Below, piece by piece: positions 43,418-51,659 of a stretch of DNA of 64,000 nucleotides. Origin of the DNA: Chitinophaga nivalis (GTDB taxonomy: Bacteria; Bacteroidota; Bacteroidia; Chitinophagales; Chitinophagaceae); contig NZ_JAPDNR010000001.1 in NCBI RefSeq assembly GCF_025989125.1, forward strand, positions 1,036,301 through 1,100,300, written 5' to 3'. The translations under genes were made by a program, and so were the position numbers. Position 1 is the stretch's first letter; each line of letters begins with the position of its first letter. Under the pieces are notes generated by a model, which searched no databases, was not told the DNA's origin, and saw only the letters and a list, made by a program, of their open reading frames with translations.

Positions 43418-43471
43418 GGTTTTTCATAGGATATGGTTAAAATTCTTAAGGCGGTATTCTTACCGCCTTTT
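43418..43471 (+). ncRNA. Repeated intergenic element, copy 4
   Basis: GGTTTTTCATAGGATATGG, TTAAAATTCTT, then the hairpin AAGGCGGTA-TTCT-TACCGCCTT (43448-43469), perfect over nine pairs, and four T. It is nearly identical to copy 1 except in the stem, where the second C/A mismatch of copy 1 is a C/G pair. A 22-codon frame runs from the ATG (MVKILKAVFLPPFPFGIIYP). It lies between two minus-strand genes and points away from neither promoter, so it should be its own unit. Confidence 0.5.
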
Positions 43472-43494
43472 CCATTTGGTATAATATACCCCTT

Positions 43495-43543
43495 TATATA
43501 AAAGCATAAGGTCCGGCATTGCCGGACCTTATGCTTTTATATA
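43495..43543. terminator. Perfect 23-pair hairpin after the DUF2911 gene
   Basis: Arms 43495-43517 and 43521-43543 are exact reverse complements around a 3-base loop; the core is AAAGCATAAGGTCCGGC. It lies 7 bases after the DUF2911 stop on the minus strand and ends its transcript. Confidence 0.85.
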
Positions 43544-43549
43544 ACTTGT

Positions 43550-44155
43550 TTATTTACTTCTTTTTACATTGCTGGTAATGGCTTCAGACCATTTGATAGG
43601 CAGGCTCACACTTACCTTGTCCCAGGCAATCACGAGGTTGGCGCCCGGATCCCCTTTTTCAAATACCATGGTAAAGGCATCTACCGGGGCAGACAGCGGT
43701 ACAACCGGCAGGGCTGTTCTTACCACATCTTTACGCTGATCATATTTGAAGGAGCCCCAGATATCGGTTTCCTTATTCAGGATCAGGGTCCATATTTTCT
43801 CGGTAGGAATCGCATACAGGGTATAACGGCCCTTAGGAATGTTTTTACCGGCGATCACTACAGGTCTGAAAAATTCTATTTCTGTTGCTTCGTTGGCTCC
43901 CAGTCGCCATATTTTACCATACTCTTCCAGGTTGCCAAAGATGTTTCTGCCTTTTGTTTGTGGCCGGCTGTATACTACTCTGGCTACCAGTGCGCCTGGT
44001 TCACCTTTTACTTTTACTATGTAAGGATACATAACGGGGTAGTAAGCCATATCCATCGGGCTGGCATCCAATGGGGGTAATTTTTTATCCTGGGCACCTG
44101 CGGTTAAACTGAATATACCTGATATGAAGGCCCATAAGAGCATTTTTCTCATCAT
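43550..44155 (-). CDS. DUF2911 family exported protein
   Basis: 201 residues with a signal peptide (ending TAGAQ). The DUF2911 core is clear: SPMDMAYYPVMYPY, VVYSRPQTKGRNIFGNLEEY, GKIWRLGANEATEIEFFRPV and IPKGRYTLYAIPTEKIWTL. The family is periplasmic and beta-rich; function unknown. -7 box TAGGTTTG upstream at 44193-44200 (minus). Confidence 0.92.
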   Translation of the reverse strand: MMRKMLLWAFISGIFSLTAGAQDKKLPPLDASPMDMAYYPVMYPYIVKVKGEPGALVARVVYSRPQTKGRNIFGNLEEYGKIWRLGANEATEIEFFRPVVIAGKNIPKGRYTLYAIPTEKIWTLILNKETDIWGSFKYDQRKDVVRTALPVVPLSAPVDAFTMVFEKGDPGANLVIAWDKVSVSLPIKWSEAITSNVKRSK

Positions 44156-44192
44156 CCTGGAAAGCTTTATTGCTGTTAAATAGAATAGATGG

Positions 44193-44200
44193 CAAACCTA
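44193..44200 (-). promoter_or_regulatory. -7 box upstream of the DUF2911 gene
   Basis: TAGGTTTG on the minus strand, full match, 37 bases before the start. Confidence 0.45.
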
Positions 44201-44249
44201 CCCAATTTTAGGGAATCCGAAAAGGGCTGTATCTCTATTTAACAAGCTG

Positions 44250-44846
44250 TTAGCGGTTTTCAGTTAGTAACAAATTTTCCACATATGTTTCCAGCTGAGG
44301 AAAAAAGGAATGGTAGCAGGATTGCAACTCCTGGTAGTGTTCGAGAAAAACGGCAATAATCAGGGCCGGGTCTGTTTGCAGGTATTTTGTTCTGCGGGAG
44401 ATACCCCGGAAAGAACTGGAGATACCGTCTATGGTTCGATAATTATATAACCAGTTGTGCTGCTGCATATACTGGAACATCTGTAAAAAGGTGGCCGGTA
44501 GCTGCGCTTCGCGGGAAGTAATTTCATCATAAACGTAACGGGAGAACGAAAGCAGGCTATCGGGCGAAAAACGACCGGTGTCTGTTGCCAGGAAATGATC
44601 ATAGACCAGGTCGGTAAACACGCCGCTGTAGTGCCCGCAGGAGGGTAGGAAAAAACGTTTGGCCATACTCGTTACCGGATGCTGATCGGTATAACTATCA
44701 ATTGCTCTGTGTATACGGATACCTTGTTGAATGCCCGGTGAATAGGTAATGAGTTTTGCGCTGCCTTTCACAAAATCAGCAATCAGGTTACCGGTAATCA
44801 GTTCCGGTTGCCGGAAAGAAAGATAAGCATGGGCCAGATAATTCAT
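44250..44846 (-). CDS. acpH: Acyl carrier protein phosphodiesterase
   Basis: 198 residues, the usual size. MNYLAHAYLSFRQPELITGN, ADFVKGSAKLITYSPGIQQG, IRIHRAIDSYTDQHPVTSMA and GVFTDLVYDHFLATDT carry the HD-like metal site (His, Asp pairs). AcpH removes the phosphopantetheine arm from acyl carrier protein. The neighbour upstream is a hydrolase on the same strand 56 bases away. Confidence 0.93.
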   Translation of the reverse strand: MNYLAHAYLSFRQPELITGNLIADFVKGSAKLITYSPGIQQGIRIHRAIDSYTDQHPVTSMAKRFFLPSCGHYSGVFTDLVYDHFLATDTGRFSPDSLLSFSRYVYDEITSREAQLPATFLQMFQYMQQHNWLYNYRTIDGISSSFRGISRRTKYLQTDPALIIAVFLEHYQELQSCYHSFFPQLETYVENLLLTENR

Positions 44847-44902
44847 GCTGTAAGTTACGGATTTACATCAGAATGCCCCGGAGTCCCCTGCTATACAAAG
44901 GG

Positions 44903-46330
44903 TTACCGGCTAACCTGTTGTTTGATCCAGCTGCCAATCAGCTCCATAGCTATAGGAGAAAACGTTTCACTGATCTGACTGTATTCCGCCGGTGCGCCGG
45001 TGGATGCTGTCTGGAACAGGTGATTTAAGCCTGGCAACTCCCGGGTCGTCACCTTTTTATTGCCGTTATCCCGGCAAATTTTTGCGATGCCCGCCAGGTT
45101 AAAGTCAGGAACTACCTGCAGATCCTTGCTCCCGTTGAGGGCCAGCACCGGGCATTGAATGTTGCGGAGAAAAGGTTGCGGATCATAGGCCAGTATGGAT
45201 TTGAACTCCGGTTTACACATAAATCTGATAAAGGTTTGTGTTTGCTGGCCCACGTTTGCCGGTGTAATACCAAATTGTGCTTTCACGGCAGATGATTGTG
45301 CGGTTTCCCACTGCTGTACCAGTTTGTTGGCTTTTACATACAGCCCTGTGGTATCTTGTTCCAGGCATAAATCCACCAGCTTCCCATATAGGGTCAGGTA
45401 GGTTTTAAGTGCGGAGGTATCTGCGCCGCTTTGCTGAAACAATGCCTTGTTCTGTGCTATCAGTACGTCTTTCCCTTTGGCCCCCGGCCCGGCCAGCATT
45501 ACCAGAAAGGCAATGTCTTTATTACCGGCAGCCACCATGGGGCCAATGATCCCTCCTTCGCTGTGGCCTATGATGCCAATGGAAGAAGGATTAATAAGGT
45601 CCTTCCGGGATCGCAGATAAGCAATATTGGTGCGCGCATCTACGGCAAAATCGGTCACCGTAGCGGTAGCATATATGCCGGTTGTCTGAGCGGTGCCGCG
45701 GTCATCTACCCGCAATACTGCAATGCCTTGCCGGGTCAGGTAATCCGATAATACGAGGAAAGGTTTATGTCCATAAAATTCACTGTTCCGGTTTTGAGGA
45801 CCGGAACCGCTGATCAGCAAAACTGCCGGAAATGGTCCTCCTTTTAATGGCGTGGTCAGGGTACCGCTATAGGTGATGCTTTTATCGGTATTGGTGTAGG
45901 TAACATCTTCAGACCGGTAAGGCAATGGCAGTAATGGTTCCTGGGGGCGTGGCGGAAGCGTAATGGAAAGTGTGCTCCTGCGAAGGGAGAGTAGTACACG
46001 GTTATTACCTTGTTGCCATTTGCCGCTGATACTATCCGGTGAAATAATACGTGCACTCAGGGTGGCCTGAATCGTTGATATACCGGCGGTAATACTATCG
46101 TCCGTCACCTGAAAGCTATTAAAAGGCAGTCCGAAGGCCTGTTGTTTGGGGCTGTCCATCGTGGTTTTGTAACGATGGGCGGTACTGTCCCAGGTAATGT
46201 GCAGCTGGATAGGGAGGAAAGCCACATTACCATGCCAGTCGCCGGCCAGCTGCTGGGCGTACCCCTGGTTTGTAAAAAGAAGACAGCTGCAAAGACAGGA
46301 AATCATTACCAGTAAAGAGATACGATGCAT
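44903..46330 (-). CDS. Exported alpha/beta hydrolase (prolyl oligopeptidase-like fold)
   Basis: 475 residues with a signal peptide (ending QGYAQ). The N-terminal 140 residues form a beta-rich domain often annotated as DUF3887-like; the hydrolase follows, with the oxyanion region GGPFPAVLLISGSGPQNRNS, nucleophile GHSEGGIIGP, Asp region LALNGSKDLQVVPD and His in LPGLNHLFQ. Serine hydrolases of this type are called S33/DLH-like esterases; substrate unknown. Confidence 0.88.
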   Translation of the reverse strand: MHRISLLVMISCLCSCLLFTNQGYAQQLAGDWHGNVAFLPIQLHITWDSTAHRYKTTMDSPKQQAFGLPFNSFQVTDDSITAGISTIQATLSARIISPDSISGKWQQGNNRVLLSLRRSTLSITLPPRPQEPLLPLPYRSEDVTYTNTDKSITYSGTLTTPLKGGPFPAVLLISGSGPQNRNSEFYGHKPFLVLSDYLTRQGIAVLRVDDRGTAQTTGIYATATVTDFAVDARTNIAYLRSRKDLINPSSIGIIGHSEGGIIGPMVAAGNKDIAFLVMLAGPGAKGKDVLIAQNKALFQQSGADTSALKTYLTLYGKLVDLCLEQDTTGLYVKANKLVQQWETAQSSAVKAQFGITPANVGQQTQTFIRFMCKPEFKSILAYDPQPFLRNIQCPVLALNGSKDLQVVPDFNLAGIAKICRDNGNKKVTTRELPGLNHLFQTASTGAPAEYSQISETFSPIAMELIGSWIKQQVSR

Positions 46331-46548
46331 AGAGGCGGTCTTGAGGGTGAAAACAAAATATACTTGAAGGTCGGAAAAATTTTATCCAGTTTAACAAAAG
46401 CTTAACTGTGCCCCGTGCAACATTGGCAAGTTGGCACCAACACGCTTTCCGTGGCTGGTCTCAATCACTTCTTGTCCGCATCTGTACAGGCGAACGTCCG
46501 TTTTCGGATAGTTGAAATTATCAAGTAGCCCCGCAGGTAAAGTATGGC
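46331..46548. other. Intergenic region without a gene
   Basis: Between a hydrolase read to the left and a small PepSY-like gene read to the right. No protein-like frame is seen; the long open frame that starts at 46512 has no family-like sequence before 46647. Short inverted repeat TTGGCAAGTTGGCACCAA near 46422. Confidence 0.5.
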
Positions 46549-46580
46549 TTGACCACTCACCCATTCCGGATGTAGCTTTG
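46549..46580 (+). promoter_or_regulatory. Promoter of the PepSY-like gene
   Basis: TTG (46549-46551), 21 bases, TAGCTTTG (46573-46580): one of the two cleanest promoters in the window, 66 bases before the start codon. Confidence 0.65.
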
Positions 46581-46646
46581 TCTCATCGAAATGAAAATGA
46601 ATCCATTCAACATTTAAAACTGTCAAGCACAAATAAATTTTTTATC

Positions 46647-47099
46647 ATGAAAAAGCTTATCCTGTTATTAAGTGCCGCCTTTTTGCTGAGCGCACAAACA
46701 ATTTTCGCCCATGCATACGAAACTGCTGTAAACAGTAAAATTGCATCTACTTTTAATGAGTCTTTTACCGGCGCTAAAGAAGTGAAATGGTATACGGAAG
46801 ATAATAAAACGTTCACGGCCAAATTCACCATGAGCAATACGAAAGTAAGTGCTTTCTTTGACGACAATGGTAACTTACTGGCTACCTCCCGTTACCTGCA
46901 ACCAGAGCAGCTGCCGTTGGAAGTAACCAATAAATTGAATAAGAAGTATGCCGGCAACAGTATTTTCTGTGTGGTGGAATATACGGCAGAAGCCAATACC
47001 GCATATATTATTACCCTGGAAGGGAAAGATCATTGGACCACTGTAAAAGCGGCTCCCGATGGTACGATGAAATTACAGAACCGCATGAAGAAAGCTTAG
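46647..47099 (+). CDS. PepSY-like (DUF2874) exported protein
   Basis: 150 residues from MKKLILLLSAAFLLSAQTIF, a signal peptide ending IFAHA. The mature part TFNESFTGAKEVKWYTEDNK, FDDNGNLLATSRYLQPEQLP and KKYAGNSIFCVVEYTAEA is the PepSY-like fold typical of Bacteroidota. No function is known; it may bind peptides. The start at 46512 given by the longer frame is not supported by any signal. Confidence 0.85.
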   Translation: MKKLILLLSAAFLLSAQTIFAHAYETAVNSKIASTFNESFTGAKEVKWYTEDNKTFTAKFTMSNTKVSAFFDDNGNLLATSRYLQPEQLPLEVTNKLNKKYAGNSIFCVVEYTAEANTAYIITLEGKDHWTTVKAAPDGTMKLQNRMKKA

Positions 47100-47121
47100 T
47101 TTTTAGTTGTGTTGTAAGTAC

Positions 47122-47157
47122 ACGGCCCGTGGGAACACCACGGGCCGTTTTGTTTTA
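47122..47157 (+). terminator. Terminator after the PepSY-like gene
   Basis: ACGGCCCGTGG / CCACGGGCCGT, 11 perfect pairs, loop GAACA, then TTTTGTTTT. Confidence 0.85.
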
Positions 47158-47192
47158 TTGTTATCAGGCCGTTACCCCATAAAAAATTATCT

Positions 47193-47200
47193 TAACTTTG
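47193..47200 (+). promoter_or_regulatory. -7 box upstream of the deoxyhypusine synthase-like gene
   Basis: TAACTTTG, full match, 54 bases before the chosen ATG (33 before the earlier ATG). Confidence 0.5.
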
Positions 47201-47254
47201 CCACCTGTTAAGGCTTTATGAGCCAGACTGTTAATGTATAAACGATTAAACGAC

Positions 47255-48229
47255 ATGAACAAGGGACCCGTTTCTCAATTTATCCAGCACCATTACCGCC
47301 ACTTTAATGCAGCTGCATTGGTGGATGCTGCCAAAGGATATGAAACACATTTGCTGGAAGGTGGCAAAATGATGGTGACATTGGCCGGTGCGATGAGTAC
47401 GGCTGAACTGGGCATTTCTTTCGCAGAAATGATCCGTCAGGGTAAAGTTGATATTATTTCCTGTACAGGTGCTAACCTCGAAGAGGATATCATGAACCTG
47501 GTAGCACATACACACTACAAACGTGTTCCTAACTACCGTGATCTGAGCCCGCAGGAAGAATGGGATCTGCTGGAACAAGGCTTTAACCGTGTTACAGATA
47601 CCTGTATTCCGGAAGAAGAAGCTTTCCGCCGTATCCAGCAACATATCCACAAAATCTGGAAAGAAGCAGAAGATAAAGGAGAGCGTTATTTCCCGCATGA
47701 ATATATGTACAAGCTGCTGCTGAGTGGTGTAATGAAAGAACACTACGAGATCGATCCGAAAAACAGCTGGATGATCGCTGCGGCTGAAAGAAATATTCCT
47801 ATCATCGTTCCGGGATGGGAAGACAGCACCATGGGTAACATCTTTGCTTCCTACTGCATCAAGGGTGAATTGAAAACATCCACCATGAAGAGCGGTATCG
47901 AGTATATGATCTACCTGTCTGAGTGGTATCGTAATAATTCTGCCGGTAAGGGAGTTGGTTTCTTCCAGATCGGTGGTGGTATTGCCGGTGACTTCCCGAT
48001 TTGCGTAGTACCGATGATGTACCAGGATCTGGAGTGGACAGACGTTCCTTTCTGGAGCTATTTCTGCCAGATCTCTGACTCTACTACTTCTTACGGTTCC
48101 TATTCCGGTGCCGTACCGAATGAAAAAATTACCTGGGGTAAACTGGACATCCACACGCCTAAGTTCATCGTAGAATCAGATGCGACCATCGTGGCGCCAC
48201 TGATTTTTGCGTATATCCTGGGCTGGTAA
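47255..48229 (+). CDS. Deoxyhypusine synthase-family protein
   Basis: About 324 residues from MNKGPVSQFIQHHYRHFNAA; an ATG seven codons upstream also fits. HLLEGGKMMVTLAGAMSTAE, CTGANLEEDIMNL, PIIVPGWEDSTMG, GGGIAGDFPICVVPMMYQDL and the lysine region ITWGKLDIHTPKFIVESDAT align with deoxyhypusine synthase, including the WGK around the catalytic Lys of the eukaryotic enzyme. Bacteria lack eIF5A, so the bacterial members are thought to act on spermidine or other polyamines (homospermidine-type). Here the role is open. Confidence 0.9.
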   Translation: MNKGPVSQFIQHHYRHFNAAALVDAAKGYETHLLEGGKMMVTLAGAMSTAELGISFAEMIRQGKVDIISCTGANLEEDIMNLVAHTHYKRVPNYRDLSPQEEWDLLEQGFNRVTDTCIPEEEAFRRIQQHIHKIWKEAEDKGERYFPHEYMYKLLLSGVMKEHYEIDPKNSWMIAAAERNIPIIVPGWEDSTMGNIFASYCIKGELKTSTMKSGIEYMIYLSEWYRNNSAGKGVGFFQIGGGIAGDFPICVVPMMYQDLEWTDVPFWSYFCQISDSTTSYGSYSGAVPNEKITWGKLDIHTPKFIVESDATIVAPLIFAYILGW

Positions 48230-48245
48230 TAAACGCATTGTTTTT

Positions 48246-48284
48246 TTTACGGCAGCTGTTGGTGTATCCAATAGCTGCCGTAAA
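48246..48284. terminator. Hairpin between the deoxyhypusine synthase-like and hemW genes
   Basis: TTTACGGCAGCTGTTGG pairs with CCAATAGCTGCCGTAAA (17 pairs, one G/T) around GTGTAT-like loop. It sits between two convergent genes; a T-run precedes it on the plus strand. Likely a shared terminator. Confidence 0.6.
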
Positions 48285-48297
48285 TATTTCAGGCTGT

Positions 48298-49422
48298 TTA
48301 TAAAAAGAGTGCTGCCGCAATACCATCCGCAAATAATCTTCCTGCAGGGGTCAACCGCAGGGTTTCTCCTACCCGCTCCATTTTTCCGTCGTTGATAAAA
48401 GCCGTACTGTTTTGCAGGAGATGCGTTACATGTGCGGTATCAAACTTTTCAGCTACCCACTCCAGATTACAGCCGGCAGCGGTACGCAGGGAAGTCATGA
48501 TATATTCGTTGAACACCATGATGCTGGTGAGTGATTCTATTTCAAAAGGTACTGCACCTGCCGTAATGCTTTTGATGTATTGTGCGTTGTTGGCAATATT
48601 CCACTGGCGGGAATGACCGTTGAAGGAATGTGCCGATGGTCCCAGTCCCAGGTAGGGTTTCCCCTGCCAATAGCTGCTGTTGTGCCGGGAGTGCCAGCCG
48701 GGCAACGCAAAATTGGAAATCTCATAATGTTCATATCCGGCAGCTTTGAGCCACTGCATCAGCAGTTCAAAATGTCGGGCTGCTTTATCTGCATCAGTCG
48801 GCGCCATTTTCTTTTTCCGGATGAAATGATCCAGTGCGGTACCTGGTTCTACCGTGAGGGCGTAGCACGACAGATGGGGGATGCCCAGCGCAATCGCCTG
48901 TTTTACATTTTCTTCCCAGCCTTCATCACTCAGTGTAGGACCGCCGTAGATCAGATCGATGGTAATATTCTGAAAGCCCAGTTCCTGTGCCAGTTGTATA
49001 CATGCCAGTGCCTGTCCGCTGTTGTGCGCCCGGTTCATCCAGGTGAGGTCTGTTTCATGGAATGACTGTACTCCAATGCTCAGCCGGTTGATACCCGCTG
49101 CTTTCAGCATTTCCAGTTTAGGCCGGCTCAGGTCATCCGGATTAGCTTCCAGGGTGATTTCTGCATCTGGCGCCACGGAGAATACGCTCCGTATTTTTTC
49201 CAGCAGGGCCGTCAGCTCCGCCGGTTCCAGCAAGCTGGGAGTGCCGCCACCAAAGTAAATCGTATGCACCGTATCGGTGCCCAGGTAATGCTGCTGCAGG
49301 GTTATTTCCTGCAGGATACCGTTTACCAGGGAGGCCTGCTGCGCCCGCGAGGTGGAAAAGTGAAAGTTGCAATAATAGCAGGCTTGTTTACAAAAAGGAA
49401 TATGTATATAAATGCCGGACAT
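48298..49422 (-). CDS. hemW: Radical SAM heme chaperone HemW (coproporphyrinogen III oxidase-like)
   Basis: 374 residues. The radical SAM cluster is Cys11-x3-Cys15-x2-Cys18 in CKQACYYC, with YIHIPFCKQACYYCNFHF typical of HemN/HemW. FGGGTPSLL (GGE-like), RLSIGVQSFHETDLTWMNRA and HYEISNFALPGWHSRHNSSY are also diagnostic. It lacks the fourth Cys of true HemN, so HemW is the better call; it delivers heme to respiratory proteins. The next plus-strand genes are divergent. Confidence 0.9.
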   Translation of the reverse strand: MSGIYIHIPFCKQACYYCNFHFSTSRAQQASLVNGILQEITLQQHYLGTDTVHTIYFGGGTPSLLEPAELTALLEKIRSVFSVAPDAEITLEANPDDLSRPKLEMLKAAGINRLSIGVQSFHETDLTWMNRAHNSGQALACIQLAQELGFQNITIDLIYGGPTLSDEGWEENVKQAIALGIPHLSCYALTVEPGTALDHFIRKKKMAPTDADKAARHFELLMQWLKAAGYEHYEISNFALPGWHSRHNSSYWQGKPYLGLGPSAHSFNGHSRQWNIANNAQYIKSITAGAVPFEIESLTSIMVFNEYIMTSLRTAAGCNLEWVAEKFDTAHVTHLLQNSTAFINDGKMERVGETLRLTPAGRLFADGIAAALFL

Positions 49423-49476
49423 GCTTTTTATGGTGGTCGTGGTTGCCGTTAACCGGTCAACTATGGACTATTTTAA

Positions 49477-49484
49477 TATCTTTG
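49477..49484 (+). promoter_or_regulatory. -7 box upstream of the DUF4271-hemD pair
   Basis: TATCTTTG, full match, 115 bases before the TTG start at 49600. Confidence 0.4.
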
Positions 49485-49599
49485 CAATCGTCAAAATTAC
49501 GTTTCAGTTTTGTTATGTGAACAGGACAGTGTTAATTGCCTTTGTTTACCGCGTTGATTCCCGGAAACGTTAATCATTGAAAAGCCGATTATAAAGTCA

Positions 49600-50649
49600 T
49601 TGCAAAATATTTTCCTGGTGCGAAACTGGTTGTTGCTTCTGTTTATATTAAGTTATTTGCCGTTGATGGCGCAAACGCCGGATTCGGGGGCAGTACCACC
49701 GCCGGTAGTGAAGAAAAAGCCCGTGATAACCCGTACGGTGGCTGATTCTTTGCGTCCGAAGGTGCGGGTGCAGCCGGTGAAAAAGGATACGCTGAAAGCG
49801 GCTGTTGCCACAACGCCGGCAGCGGTAGCAGGTGCTGATACCAGTCTGCTTCGGAAAGACAGTGTGGCGGTGCCTAAGGTAAAGCCGGTGTCTGCCTACG
49901 ATGTATACATGAAAAAACTGGCGGCAGAAAATATGTTCCTGAAGCCGGGCCGGCCAACCTTTTATGATAATAATCCGCTTCGGACACGCCGCGACATGGA
50001 CTGGCTGGCTTATCTGATAGGTGGCGTACTGTTGGTATTGAGTGTGATCCGGTTATCCTACCTGAAATATTTTTCAGATCTCTTCCGGGCCTTCCTGAAT
50101 CCTACCCTCAGCCAGCGCCAGTTAAAGGATCAGTTGTCGCAGTCGCCTTTCCCGAATATGCTGTTGAATATTTTCTTTGCCTTATCGCTGGGAGTATATC
50201 TGTACCTGGTATTGTACCGGAATCAGGTGTTTCCGCAGGCAGAACCCTGGTTGCTGATTCCCGGACTGGTGGCCCTGGTAGCGGTGGTGTATGGTACCAA
50301 ATATGTCATGCTGCGTTTCTGTGGCTGGTTGTTTGGTAATGTGGAGCTGGCAGATGCCTATATATTCATCCTTTACCTGATCAACAAGATTCTGGGGGTA
50401 TTATTGGTGCCTTTTCTGATTGTGATGGCATTCTGCAGGCCTAATATTGCGATTGGAGCCCTCTATATATCAATATTTTTTATAGTATTATTAGTTGTAT
50501 ATAGGTATATTAGGTCTTATTCACTGGTTAAACAGTACCTGTCTTTCAGTAAATTGCATTTTTTTCTTTACCTTTGCGCATTCGAAGTAGCGCCTGTTTT
50601 AATATTGACAAAGGTGCTGCTGAATATCTGGTTAACTGGTAATCCCTGA
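49600..50649 (+). CDS. DUF4271 domain membrane protein
   Basis: 349 residues. The frame has no ATG before the signal peptide (MQNIFLVRNWLLLLFILSYL, cut after LMAQ), so I keep the TTG at 49600. A Pro/Lys/Val-rich periplasmic linker (to about 110) precedes the DUF4271 membrane domain with about seven helices (DMDWLAYLIGGVLLVLSVIR, LMLRFCGWLFGNVELADAY). It lies 36 bases upstream of hemD. Function unknown; in many Bacteroidota it is next to hemD. Confidence 0.85.
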   Translation: MQNIFLVRNWLLLLFILSYLPLMAQTPDSGAVPPPVVKKKPVITRTVADSLRPKVRVQPVKKDTLKAAVATTPAAVAGADTSLLRKDSVAVPKVKPVSAYDVYMKKLAAENMFLKPGRPTFYDNNPLRTRRDMDWLAYLIGGVLLVLSVIRLSYLKYFSDLFRAFLNPTLSQRQLKDQLSQSPFPNMLLNIFFALSLGVYLYLVLYRNQVFPQAEPWLLIPGLVALVAVVYGTKYVMLRFCGWLFGNVELADAYIFILYLINKILGVLLVPFLIVMAFCRPNIAIGALYISIFFIVLLVVYRYIRSYSLVKQYLSFSKLHFFLYLCAFEVAPVLILTKVLLNIWLTGNP

Positions 50650-50685
50650 TTACCGCCTATTGTTAACACAAGAGCATAAAAAAGT

Positions 50686-51477
50686 ATGATAAAAGGCGGG
50701 CCAAAAAAAGATTTGCAAGGTAAACAAATTCAGTCAATCCTAATTTCTCAACCTAAGCCAGAAACAGAAAAGTCTCCTTATTTTGATCTTGCAAAAAAGT
50801 TCAACATCAAACTGGATTTTTTTCCGTTTATTAGGGTAGAAGGGTTGCCGGCAAAGGAATTCAGGAAACAGAAAATTGATATCCTGAGTTTTACGGCTGT
50901 AATTTTTACCAGCCGTAATTCGGTAGATCACTTTTTCCGTATCTGTGAAGAAATGAAGATTAAAGTGTCTCAGGATTGCAAGTACTTTTGTATTACAGAA
51001 GCAGTTGCATTGTATCTGCAGAAATTTATTCTTTATCGCAAGCGGAAGGTGTTCTATGGAGCTGATGGTTCAACCAAAGGGGTACTGGAGGTGATGAACA
51101 AGCACCGGGATAATGAAAAATTCCTTTTCCCCAGCTCGGATAGTCAGAAAAAGGATATTGAAGAATGGTTAAAGGCCAACAAGTGCGAATACGCCACCGC
51201 TACCCTCTACAAAACCGTTTCTACAGATGTCAAGGAAGTACTGGCTGCAACCAATTATGATATGATTGTGTTTTTCAGTCCTTCCGGTGTGAAATCTCTG
51301 TTTGAAAATGTGCCTTTGTTTGAACAAAACGGTACCCGTATCGGCGCATTCGGACCTACTACTTCTGCTGCGGTGGAAGAAGCAGGATTAAGACTGGATG
51401 TGAAAGCTCCTGCTCCTCAGGCGCCTTCTATGGTAGCTGCCCTGGAGCAGTACCTGACCACACTGAACAAAAAATAA
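50686..51477 (+). CDS. hemD: Uroporphyrinogen-III synthase
   Basis: 263 residues of two Rossmann-like domains, a poorly conserved family. FFPFIRVEGLPAKEFRKQKI, AVIFTSRNSVDHFFRICEEM, CITEAVALYLQKFILYRKRK and MIVFFSPSGVKSLFENVPLF match the Bacteroidota type. It closes the tetrapyrrole ring of uroporphyrinogen III for heme synthesis, fitting the neighbouring hemW. Ends with a strong terminator. Confidence 0.85.
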   Translation: MIKGGPKKDLQGKQIQSILISQPKPETEKSPYFDLAKKFNIKLDFFPFIRVEGLPAKEFRKQKIDILSFTAVIFTSRNSVDHFFRICEEMKIKVSQDCKYFCITEAVALYLQKFILYRKRKVFYGADGSTKGVLEVMNKHRDNEKFLFPSSDSQKKDIEEWLKANKCEYATATLYKTVSTDVKEVLAATNYDMIVFFSPSGVKSLFENVPLFEQNGTRIGAFGPTTSAAVEEAGLRLDVKAPAPQAPSMVAALEQYLTTLNKK

Positions 51478-51505
51478 GCGATCTGTTTCGCATATAAAAA
51501 TGTTG

Positions 51506-51536
51506 ACAGGGATGGCATTATGCCATCCCTGTTTTT
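51506..51536 (+). terminator. Terminator after hemD
   Basis: ACAGGGATGGCA / TGCCATCCCTGT, 12 perfect pairs with a TTA loop, then TTTTT. Confidence 0.88.
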
Positions 51537-51659
51537 GTTGCTGCATCCCTTGCGCAGTGTATGATCAACATCACACAAAAATTATTGCTGTTAAATCCTG
51601 AAAAATAAATTTCTTTGTGTTGCGCAACTGAGCTGTCAAACTTTTGCAAAGCGGAGTCC

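Noticed and set aside
47246..48154. A 302-codon open frame antisense to the deoxyhypusine synthase-like gene
   Set aside because: The sense protein is clearly conserved; the antisense one has no motif or promoter.
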